From: Costus lasius
Taxonomy: Eukaryota; Streptophyta; Magnoliopsida; Zingiberales; Costaceae
Reading direction: 5' to 3'
NCBI GenBank assembly: GCA_027563935.2
Contig: CM050454.1
Coordinates: forward strand, 22,689,501 to 22,753,500
DNA length: 64,000 bases
Positions within the stretch are counted from its first letter, which is position 1. Every line of letters begins with the position of its first letter. Below the pieces are notes generated by a model. It was not told the origin of the DNA and ran no database searches. It worked only from the letters and a program-made list of their open reading frames with translations. A program made the position numbers and the translations under genes. Positions 10,145 through 20,900 of this stretch are shown piece by piece.

Positions 10145-11747
10145 ATCTTGCGAACTTGAACGGTGTTTTATGCTTTTATTGTATGCTCACATGCCATCTG
10201 AAATTTTTTGAAAATTTGCATATGCGCATGGATTTTTCTAAGTAAGAAAAATCGTAAGTTTTTCGTTCCTGACATCTATTCGATCTCTTTGGTTTTTCGC
10301 TTTCTTCACATGGTGGGATAGACCCATATGTGAGAGAATTAATTTCTCCCCACGCATGTAGGATAGACCTATTATGTGGGACTTCTTGGCAAGTTAAGGA
10401 TTGCAAGGGTAGACGGCAAGCATGCTTGGAGCATGCATGCGTCACTTGTAGACTCCTGAGAGAAATGAAAAATCCTAGATTTGCGAACGGACATTGAGGT
10501 TGAAAGACATGTTTTCTAAGAAACTAAAACCGAAGTTTTATGTTTTCTTGAGCATATAGAAAAGCATGAGATGATTGTGCATCGTGTTGTGGTCATAGTC
10601 AAGCCCCTTGTATGCCTGTGATGTATTCTGTGTGAGGCCTACGTGCCGCTTTTTCTTTTTGTTTTGTAAACGCACAAAGAAGATTAAGGGCGCATCCCTC
10701 TTGAAGCTTACATCTTGGCGCATCAACCATGATGGCGCATCTTGCTTGGTGGCGCAAGTAAGGGCTTGGCCGAACCGTAGGGTTCATGAGCTATCCCTCT
10801 TAGCACAAGCATGATGGCGCATCATGCATGGAGGAGCCATCAATGTCTTGGCCGAACCCTTGGGTTTGCATGCCATGCCTTGATGTGGAGGACCTTGAAG
10901 CCGCACTTGAAGATAAAGCTTGGTGGCGGCTAGGTTAGGTCTTGTTGGGGCTTGTCACCTAGCTCAAGCATTGAACATCCTTTGGCATGTGATGGTTCAA
11001 TGTGTTGATTAGGCTATGACCACATCGCTTGTTTACTGCTTTTGATATCTGTTAAAGCATGCCTGGATGTGTTTTATCGTTTTGTTATCACTATAGGATT
11101 GCATGCCTGTAATGTTAGACAAAAGATAAAACTGAGAGGATGAGACCTCAAAAACCCTCAAAATAATATTGAGTCTGTAGCCTTCTGACATGTAGCCCTC
11201 GTCAAGCTATCGATCAGTGGTGTTGTGCACTGTTTCCCACCCTAGTGGGACACACCCACTTATCTTTAGAAGGCGTGTGGTGGCAATGGTTTCCTGAGTC
11301 CAGTTAAAATCCTAGACGTGCCCTAGCAAGGAAGCTCATTGGCCCTGGGCATAATGGTTAGGATAGACTTGACTAGATTTCATATTTGGTGGCCACATGA
11401 TGGAATTCTAGAGGCAGCCTCGAGAGGTTAGGGTTTTGTGTTGTTCCAGCCCTAGCTGGGCACGAAATGCTTGAACTGTCTTGAGAAGGGGAATTGCCCT
11501 AGGGGCAATCGGCCGGCGTGCCTACCTTACGAAGCATGAGTCACTTTGTGCATCTCATCCCACCCTAGTGGGACGCGAAGCCTCGTGTGGAATAGGGATC
11601 CCATCTCACTAAGAAATCTCAAATTTTTCGATTGACTTTTTGGGTTGTCAATTCGATTAAAATAGTGGGAGCCATAATCATTTAATGCAAGTCCAGATTA
11701 AATGATTCGAAGTAGTACTAATCTGCTTTCTTGGTTGTTGTAGATCA
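10145..11747 (+). other. CopA A1 untranslated leader, 1.6 kb
   Basis: No gene is visible. The leader holds two identical hairpins with TCCCAC/GTGGGA arms (11235-11250 and 11558-11573) and a CCAGC/GCTGG hairpin near 11446. The equivalent leader in A2 keeps the two GTGGGA hairpins with a changed loop base. The gag start at 11748 follows. Confidence 0.6.
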
Positions 11748-13149
11748 ATGACTACGAACAATAGCAGATGGTCACTGCGATCTATCCTGGAAAAGGACAA
11801 GTTGGTTGGATCCAACTTGATGGACTGGTATCGGAACTTGAGGATTGTCCTTAAGCTCGAGAGGAAGCTCTATGTCCTGGAGCAGCCTATTCTAGAGCCA
11901 CTTCCATGCTCGGCCTCAGCGGCTGAGAAGGATGCTTTTGATAAGCATCAGGCTGATACTTTGGAGGTTGCTAATTTGATGCTAACCAACATGTCGCCTG
12001 AATTTAGAGGGCAATATGAATCTAAGAGTGCTTTTGAGATTATTTATAATCTAAGGCAGCTCTTCAATGAATTGGTTGAGCTCAACCCTCCCAAAGTAGT
12101 CATTCAGTGTGGTGAATCGAAAGGTTTAACCAAGGAACTAAAACTAAAGATGGAAAGGATCAGGAATAACATGTGCTATTCATGTGGAGGGCCACCTCAC
12201 ATGTTGAAGGACATGGTGCGACTTCAGAATGAGGAGAAGAGAAGCAGGGTTTCATCTTCTGGCTCAGGTATTTATGTTACCGAAGTCAACCTTTCTACTT
12301 ATATGTCATGGGTATTGGATATCGTATGTGGAGCTCATATTTGTACAAATATGCAGGGGCTCAAGAAAAGTATAGCGGTGCGGCCTGGAGAGATTGACCT
12401 ACGTGTTGGAAACGGAGCACAGGTTGCTGCTGTTGCCGTAGGACTTTTGACGCTCTCCCTGCCTTTTGGACTTCAACTAGAGTTAATTAATTGCTATTAT
12501 GTACCTTCTCTTACCAAAAACATTGTATCTATTCCTTGCTTGGCAAGGAAAGGATTTAAATTTGAAATAAAAGAGGACTCTTGTTCTTTTTCATTTGCAA
12601 ATGTGTTTTATGGGAAGGGTACCTTGTGCAATGGATTATATGTCTTGGACATGGATAAATCTATATGTAACATAAATGACAAAAGGATCAAACTGAGTGG
12701 TTCAGTTGGTGCGTACCTTTGGCATTGTCGATTAGCCCATATAAACAAGAATCGCATTCAACAACTCCATGCAAATGGATTGTTAGATTCAACCTCCTTG
12801 GAGGAGTTTGATACTTGCGAGCCATGTTTATTAGGGAAAATGACAAAAGCACCCTTCACCAAGATTGGTGAGAGGGCAGGAGGTTTGTTGGATCTCATAC
12901 ATAGTGATGTGTGTGGGCCATTTAGTAAACAAGCCAGAGGAGGGTACAACTACTTCATCACATTTACTGATGACTTCAGTAGATACGGTTATGTCTATTT
13001 GATGAGACATAAGTCCAAATCCTTTGAGAAATTTAAGGAGTTCAGACATGAAGTAGAGAACCAGCTTGGTAGATCTATTAAGGCTCTTCGATCAGATCGT
13101 GGTGGAGAGTACCTGAGCGGTGAGTTCTTTGACTATCTTAGAGAGTGTG
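11748..13149 (+). pseudogene. CopA gag-protease-integrase, truncated (A1)
   Basis: The open frame starts MTTNNSRWSLRSILEKDKL. It has a short gag, a knuckle remnant CYSCGGPPHM without the last Cys, a protease motif WVLDIVCGAHIC (the B1 equivalent is LDTAC), the integrase zinc region HCRLAHIN...CEPCLLGK, and core motifs HSDVCGPF, FTDDFSRYG and LRSDRGGEY. Homology to A2 ends at about 13149, before the catalytic Glu; RT and RNase H are absent. The frame stays open to 13289 only by running into unrelated sequence. Relative to CopB, about 100 residues of gag are missing, and A2 lacks the same part. The protease Thr-Ala next to the catalytic Asp is replaced by Ile-Val. Confidence 0.85.
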
Positions 13150-14281
13150 CTGCGAACTCGTTGTTAATAGGAGAAGAGACACGAAGTGAAAGCCCTAAAT
13201 TTTTATCCAGGATTGAGGGAGAAATCGACAAAGAGGCGCTTAGGGTTCGGCCTCGCGCCGAGAGGCGTAGAGACCACCTCAGGTCATGAAATATATACTG
13301 AAGCTTCGCCTAGTGAAGGAGAAGATACTCCAGAAGTTTCAAATTGAAAGGAGTCCGATCGGGGGATAAATCAACAAAACAGTGGGGATGCCACTATTCA
13401 TCGCGTTTCTAGCCTATTACGGTGCTGTAATTTCGATTACAACACTGTACTTTGTAACTTTTCCTCTTCCCTTTCGTATTCTGATCATCTAAAATTATGT
13501 TGTATTGTAATCTTTTTACTATACAAGCTTAAACTTTCTTTTGGGATAAAGGGTATAATCCCCCTTGATATTTCTATGACTAGATAATCTTTATTTCATC
13601 ATGATATTTTTGGCATGGTAATTTTACTTAAGAGATCATTGTCTTTAATCGTTTCTAGTGTCATGCATTAACATGTTTTAGAGTTTTTGTGTATGGACTG
13701 AGAAGATGATATGCATAAACTTGGAACCCTAGAATTTATGGTAGGAGCTCATCGCAAGAGATTGGTTGTGTTCTTATTTTTAGATTTTAGATGCTTATTT
13801 CTTGTTGATGTTTTGACCTAGAAATTATTACTGTTTTATACATGAAAATATGCTAGAGATAGATATTGAATTGTTCGAAAACCTTAAGTAAAACCTGTGA
13901 AACTAAGGTGCGAGAGTGCTTAGTTTTGCTTGAGATCTTGATACTGAGATGGAATGCACGAGAGTGATTCTTAATCTCTTTGATCAAAGTTTACTCATAT
14001 CTAACATTGAATAGATCTTGCATGAGAGTGAGGATCGTTCTTTGTAAATTGACTGCGCGAGAGCGAGTTAATTTCTTTATTAAGTAAGCTATATCTTTAC
14101 CATAACGAAAATAGTTTGATGAACCTTTAATTATATCTAGTCATAAATATTAAGGTGGATGAAACCCTAGTCCCAATGCTTCCTCTTTGATATTTCATAC
14201 AATCTTCATATTGCTTACTTTCATCATTCGATCGCTTAGCTAGTGAGAATACAACTATTTGGTACTTAAGACGTAGGTTTC
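13150..14281 (+). repeat. probable Athila-type LTR fragment
   Basis: No coding signal is seen. Positions 13900-14080 carry four copies of a GYRYGAGAGYG motif (near 13909, 13956, 14020 and 14066). The complement of this motif also recurs in the Ath1 LTRs (CTACTCTCGTGA near 48600 and 48672). The complement of 14100-14260 follows the same order of blocks as the Ath1 LTR start (GGGTTTCA-CC..., then a TAAAG/ATTA tract). I infer a diverged Athila-type LTR piece in plus orientation. It separates truncated A1 from truncated Gyp1. Confidence 0.4.
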
Positions 14282-15852
14282 TGTGGGATACAAAGCTTCC
14301 CCTTTCTAAATAGATAGCCATCATTGATTTCAAAATTAGGGAGGGGTGTTATACCGGTCTGAATGTCAAGAAATATATCTTTAAAATTAGGGCGCTTTTC
14401 ATATTCATCCTTGATTCTATCAAATCCTGTGACCCACACATGTAGTGTGTTTAGTAGAAGCAATTTTCGGCTCAAAGCATCGGCCACCTTATTTTGGCTT
14501 CCAGCTTTGTGTTTGAAGACAAATGTGTATTGCTGTAGAAACTCAACCCATTTAGCATGTCTAGGATTTAGTTTGACTTGACTGTTCAAATAGATGAGGG
14601 CTTGATGGTCACTATTGAGAATAAATTCCTTATGAATGAGATAATGCCTCTAATGTTTAAGAGCTTGCACAATGGCATAAAACTCTTTATCATAAGTAGA
14701 ATACCGTTGCCTTGCTTCATTCAATTTCTCACTATAAAAAGCAATTGGATGCCCCTCTTGGCTAAGTGTGCCACCAATTCCAACCCCCGAGGCATCACAA
14801 TCCACAAGGAACACTTTATTAAAATCGGGCAACCTCAATACCGGTGTAGTAGTGATTCTCAACTTCACTTCTTGAAAGGCCTTCTCAGCCAAGGTAGTCC
14901 ACTCAAAATTTCCTTTGTGCAAACAGTTAGTTATGGGTTCTACCAATGTACTAAAGCCATGTATGAATCTCCTATAAAATGTAGCTAAGCCATGGAAGCT
15001 CCTAGCTTCGGTGATAGAAGTTGGGGTGGGCCAATTAACAATAGCATCAACTTTTGATAGATCGGCCTTGAGTCCTTGATCATTTATAATGAAGCCGAGA
15101 AATTCAACCTCTTGAGTTAAGAAAACACATTTCTTCAAATTTAGCAATAGATGTTCCTCTTTCAACAAATCAAGAGTGGCCTTTAAGTGGTTTAGGTGTT
15201 CTTCCTCGGTTTTGCTAAAAATTAGGATATCATCAAAATAGGCCACTAGGAATTTGCCAATGTATGGCTTCAACACATGATTCATTAACCTCATAAAAGT
15301 GGAAGGGGCATTGGTCGGCCCAAAGGGCATAACCATCCACTCATAAAGGCCATCTTGTGTCTTAAAAGCCGTCTTCCACTCATCTCCTTCCCTAATTCTA
15401 ACTTGATGATACCCACTACGGAGGTCCACCTTGGAGAACCAAGCTGAACCTACAATCATATCAAGGAGATCATCAAGCCGAGGAATAGGGAAACGATATT
15501 TGACAGTTATCTTATTAATGGCCCGACAGTCAATACACATTCTCCATGTGCCATCCTTTTTGAGTGTAAGTAAAGCAGGTACAGCACATGGGCTAAGACT
15601 CTCCCTAATTAACCATTTACTAAGCAAATCATCCACTTGTCTCTTCAATTCAGCATGTTCTAAGGGACTCATATGGTAGTGGGGTAAATGGGGTACGGTG
15701 GCACCTAGCACCAGATCAATAGCATGTTGGACTTCTCTTTCAGGTGGTAACTCATTGGGTAACTCTATTGGGGTGATAGTAGGGTAGTTCCTTAACATTT
15801 CAGTTATGAGGGGAGTGTTTAGGCTCGGCCTCAGGGCTGACTTGCTGCACAA
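14282..15852 (-). pseudogene. Gyp1 reverse transcriptase, RNase H and start of integrase
   Basis: Minus strand. From 15852 the RT shows [50 protein letters not shown] and the catalytic YFDDILIF, then the connection and RNase H start ([17 protein letters not shown]). RT copies RNA into DNA and RNase H removes the RNA template. A TAG at 14650-14652 replaces the tryptophan expected in LKHWRHYL. The frame then resumes with NSDHQALIYLN and KAGSQNKVADALSRK and reaches the start of integrase, where homology ends near 14282. Integrase core and 3' LTR are lost. This is a typical Ty3/gypsy pol, but it is dead. Confidence 0.9.
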
Positions 15853-16295
15853 GGAGAGTATAAAGGAGACCGGTTTCCTTAATGTCTTGGAGGAAGGCTT
15901 GGGGTCTCAACAAGGTAATAGGCTTCTTGGACTCAACTACCTTTCCTTTTTTATGTGATGTCCTAAGTTCTCTAGGTAGGCTAGGCATAAGAGTGATTTT
16001 CTTCTTGTCAACTAGGAACTCATAGGTGTTGCTATGACCATAATGGGTCACGTCCATGTCATATAACCATGGGCGTCCCAACAATACATCGGCCACATCC
16101 ATATCAGTGATGTCACACCATACGTTCCCTTGATGGGTGGCCAACGTTAGAGGTACTAAACTCCTGAAGGCTACTGGAATACTAGACTGGTCAACCCATG
16201 AGATGTTATAAGGTTTAGGATGCTTTTCTTGGGTGAGCTCAAACCAAGCTACAACTTGCTTAGAAACCACATTTAGACTACTCCCACTATCTATT
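15800..16295 (-). pseudogene. Gyp1 aspartic protease region
   Basis: Minus strand. It starts at the B1 insertion with IDSGSSLNVVSKQVV, where the D-S-G is the protease active-site triad. It continues through FRSLVPLTLATHQGNVWCD and DVLLGRPWLYDMDVTHYGHS, typical of gypsy protease ending in a LLGRPW block. A frameshift near 15840 separates it from the RT frame, and the two frames overlap by about 50 bp. The N-terminal side of the protease and gag C-terminus are not found at the other side of B1 (25504), so they were deleted. Confidence 0.85.
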
Positions 16296-17964
16296 TGAAG
16301 GGAACCCCTTCTAAAGGGGTAGAAACCCATATGGTGGCGCAACAAGATTTCGCATGGGATATTAGGGTTTCAAAAGATCTATATATGTCATATAACTAGC
16401 TTTCGAATATTTGAATGGATGAAGAAAAACTCATACCATTGCCATCGGTTTGATGAAGCTTTGGAAGGAAAGACGCAAGCGAGCCTTCTCCTAAGTTTCA
16501 CACACAAGATGATCAATGCGCCTACCCTTGGTGCTCCTTGTGCTAGCAAAGTTCCAAGGTGTCCTTGATCGAAAAGGAAGGGAGAGAGCAACTCCTTGCT
16601 TGGTCGAAACTTCCTCTCTTCTTCACGTTGTCGCCTCACGCAAAAACGTCTAGAGGAAAACTTCAGATGGCCAGAATAGAGGAATGGTCTCTTCGAACAT
16701 GATCCTCATCCAAGTGGAGATCATGGTTACTAAAAATAGTAACCACCACTCGCCCCAACGTTCACGCCAAGTGAACATGTCGCCAAGCCTTGAACCATGC
16801 GCTCATTACATGAGCCGGTTCAACTTGGTCTGGTTCAAAGACCATTCGACCCAAGCCATCAGTCCAGATCACATTGAACCCTAAAGCTCTGGATCCGACC
16901 GTTGATCTCTAGATGCTTCTGATCTCACCGATCTGGCATCCATTCTCTCAATCGAAGCTTACCGATCTGTAGCCCTAGTCAATCAGACATGATCAGACTT
17001 GATCTCACTTACAATCAGAGATTAAATCCCTTTAAACTGAACCCAAACAATTCAGTCCTCACGATCTGACTTAAGTAAGCCATATCATCAAATTGTGCGA
17101 CCCTGAGGGTTTCCTTTAAATGTCGGTAACAATAATTTACATTATCACGATCAGTGAGGGGTATCTAGCAACACATCACTGTCTCCCGATATAAAGGAAA
17201 GAGTCTTCCAAGACTACACCCAAACCACAGCACAAGTGTGAATCAACTCACAAAGCATACATATTTCCTTTGCCACTGGATGTTCTTATTGGACAAGCGT
17301 GTCAAGCTTGTAGCTCCAATATGATGAGCATGATTAGATCAGATGAACATAGTCACCTGGGTATGGCCATACACTTTCTCAATCATCTCATCCAGGGGGC
17401 CCCTTTAGAACATCACACTCCTTAAACAAGGAGACGGCAATCCTATGTCTATCACTAGTGCCCTAACATGACTCAAGCTCACCATCCAAGATAGTCTATA
17501 ATCATTATGTTTCAAATGATATTGAACTAACTCAAAACAATGACAATCATCATTTAGAAAACACAAGTGATCTCAAGTCAGAGGAAATGTGCCACTTGTC
17601 ATACTCAAGGAATATTCACATTGTGACAAGCAATTGAATATCCTAGTAGGGTCTGTCCAGTACATCCAATGTACCCATGAGTCTACATCTTATTCCATGC
17701 TCGAAGCATCCTATAAGATTAGAACACATATTAGTCTTAACCATATCAAGGCTGTCTCATGTTCACCAAGATATATCGACTAAGGACACAACAGCATGTC
17801 AGCCCAGCTGAACAGCTTTGAGACATTATTCAGAAGAACATATATTGCAGCAGACAATGTAACAACCTGAATAATAACCATGCCTTTATAAACATAAAAG
17901 TTTATTACATGATACTGATACAATCCCAAGGCCTCAAACATTAGGCTAAGGGCATACCCCAACA
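16296..17964 (-). mobile_element. CopB B1 3' LTR, 1669 bp
   Basis: The plus strand begins TGAAGGGAACCCC and ends CATACCCCAACA. It is the left LTR of a minus-strand element and appears base-for-base identical to 23675-25343 (constant offset 7379). It is inserted in Gyp1 protease; the flanking 5 bp on the left are CTATT. Confidence 0.95.
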
Positions 17965-17984
17965 ATCTCCCACTTGCACTTAAT
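17965..17984 (-). other. B1 polypurine tract and pol 3' end spacer
   Basis: In minus-strand sense a GTGGGAGAT purine run directly precedes the LTR start TGTTGGGG. The same tract is present beside B2 and B3. Confidence 0.7.
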
Positions 17985-20900
17985 CTAATGGTTGAGAAAT
18001 CTCAAACCCATATTATTACAGTGCTTCTCATGCTTCTGCTGCGCCAGAGGCTTGGTAAGCGGGTCTGCCAGATTGTCATCTGTATGTACCTTGCAAACTT
18101 TGATCTCGCCACGATCAATGATCTCCCTGATCAAATGAAACCGTCTTTGTATGTGCTTGGACTTCTGGTGCGACCGTGGTTCCTTTGCTTGTGCGATTGC
18201 TCCAGTGTTATCACAGAAGATAACCAAAGGATCTGCACTCGAAGGAACAACACCAAGTTCTCTCACGAACTTACGAATCCACACTGCCTCCTTGGATGCT
18301 TCCGAGGCTGCAACATACTCGGCTTCTGTTGTGGAATCAGCAACAGTTGACTGTTTGAAACTCTTCCACACCACTGCTCCTCCATTCAAGCTAAAAACAT
18401 AGCCTGATTGCGATCGGAAATCATCCTGGTCCGACTGGAACGAAGCGTCAGTATATCCTTCTATACTGAGTTCTTCCTGACCACCATATATCAAGAACAT
18501 ATCTTTGGTCCTCCGCAGATATTTTAAGATGTTCTTGACTGCAATCCAGTGCGCCATACCTGGATTACTTTGGAAACGACTGGTCACGCTTAACCCGTAA
18601 GCGACGTCTGGGCGAGTACACAACATCGCATACATAATGGATCCAATAGCCGAAGCATAAGGCGTATTGTCCATTTCATCTTTCTCAGTCTGTGTTTGTG
18701 GACACTGACTCTTCGAAAGATTCAGACCATGTCTGACTGGAAGATATCCTCGTTTAGAATTCTCTAAATGAAATCTCTCCAGGACTTTATCGATGTAAGT
18801 ACTCTGGCACAGCCCGAGAAGCCTCTTAGATCTATCCCTGTAGATCTTCACACCTAATACATAGGCTGCTTCTCCTAAATCTTTCATCTGGAAACATTTC
18901 CTCAGCCATGCCTTCACAGCATGCATTTCAGGAATGTCATTTCCAATGATCAAGATATCATCGACGTAGAGGACTAGGAAAGTAATCACGCTCCCACTAA
19001 ACCTCTTATATACACACGGGTCATCCTCGTTCTTGATGAAACCAAATTCAGTGACTGATTCATCAAAACGAATATTCCAGCTTCTCGATGCTAGCTTAAG
19101 TCCATAAATGGACTTCTTTAACTTGCATATCTTATGACGATCTGATGGATTAGTGAAACCCTCAGGCTGTGTCATATACACATCATCATCCAGATTTCCA
19201 TTAAGGAAAGCTGTTTTCACATCCATCTGCCAGATCTCATAATCATAATATGCAGCTATCGCGAAAAGAATCCGAATAGACTTAAACATAGCCACAGGTG
19301 AGAAAGTTTCATCATAATCTATCCCGTAGATTTGTTTGAAACCTTTCGCAACTAGCCTGCCTTTATAGGTAACCACGTTACCATCCATGTCAATCTTCTT
19401 CTTGAAGATCCATTTACAGCCTATAGGGATAACTCCCGGAGGCGGATCAACCAAATCCCAAACTTGGTTATCTGACATGGAGTCCATCTCGGCGCGCATA
19501 GCTTCAAGCCATCTCGCTGACTCCGGTCCATTGACCGCATCTGCATAAGTGAGGGGTTCATCATTATCAATGATGTAGACTCCGTCATAGCGCTCAGGCT
19601 GTCGACGAATCCTTCCCGATCTTCGCAGTTCCCGTGATATCTGAGCCTCAGGATGTTCAATAACCTGATCTACTGGCTCAGGCTCATCCAACTGTGCTTG
19701 AGCACTTTGTCCTTCCTCTGGATTCTCATCCAGCTTTATTTCTCTCCCACTGGCCTCTTGCAGAAGAAACTCCTTCTCAAGAAATATGGCCGTCCGAGCA
19801 ACAAAAACCTTGTTCTCCTTGGGATCGAAGAAATAATAACCCTTAGTTTCCTTAGGGTAACCGACAAAGATACATTTGTCAGATCTGCTCTCTAGTTTCC
19901 CAGAGGCGAGCTTTTTGACATAAGCCTCGCAACCCCAGATCCTGATAAATGTTAAGCTCGGCTGTTTCCCATACCATAACTCATATGGCGTCTTTGAAAC
20001 GGCCTTGGATGGCACTCGGTTTAGTACCTTTGCAGCTGTTTCCAGTGCAAAACCCCAAAAGGAGTTGGGTAAAGAAGCCTGACTCATCATAGAACGAACC
20101 ATATCAAGTAACGTTCTATTTCTCCTCTCGGACACACCATTCCATTGCGGTGTTCCTGGCGGAGTGAGCTGTGAGATAATCCCACACTCCTTCAGATAGT
20201 CAGTAAACGTATGACTCAAGTATTCTCCACCTCGATCTGAGCGAAGTGCCTTGATATTTCGGCCTAGCTGATTCTGTACTTCATTCTTGAACTCTTTGAA
20301 CTTGTCAAAAGATTCACTCTTATGTCTCATTAAAAAGACATAGCCATACCTACTGAAATCATCAGTAAAGGTAATGAAGTACTGATAGCCACCTCTGGCA
20401 TGTTTACTAAATGGCCCACACACATCACTGTGTATAAGGTCAAGTAAACCTGAAGCCCTTTGACCTTTGTGAGAAAAAGGTGACTTCGTCATTTTGCCCA
20501 TCAAACAAGCTTTGCATGTATCAATCTCCTTGTAGGAGAATGACCCCAGCAGTCCATGATCATGCAACCGCTTAATGCGTTTCTCGTTTATATGGCCTAA
20601 ACGACTATGCCATAGCAAGGTGCTGTCATCAGCATACTTGGCTTTCTTAATATCAATATTTTGTATAGAACGCTCCATGTCCAACATGAATAACCCATTG
20701 CTAATTGAACCAGTTGCATAAACAATATTATCATAAGATAAAACACACTTTGAAATATTGCATTCAAAGGAAAATCCCTTCCTGACAAGAGCAGGAATGG
20801 AGATAATATTTTTAGTAATACTGGGAACAAAATAACAACTGTTTAGTTCCAATACAAGTCCAGATGGTAAAGAAATGAAATAGTCTCCTACAGCAACAGC

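Noticed and set aside
9467..10159. 230-codon plus frame in CopA A1
   Set aside because: It spans the TATA box, LTR end and PBS; the other CopA LTRs break it, so it is not coding.
16388..16639. 83-codon minus frame repeated at 23767-24018
   Set aside because: It lies inside the identical B1 LTRs, so the repetition reflects LTR duplication, not a conserved gene.
18151..18402. plus-strand frames inside 17988-21650
   Set aside because: They are antisense shadows of the intact B1 polyprotein.
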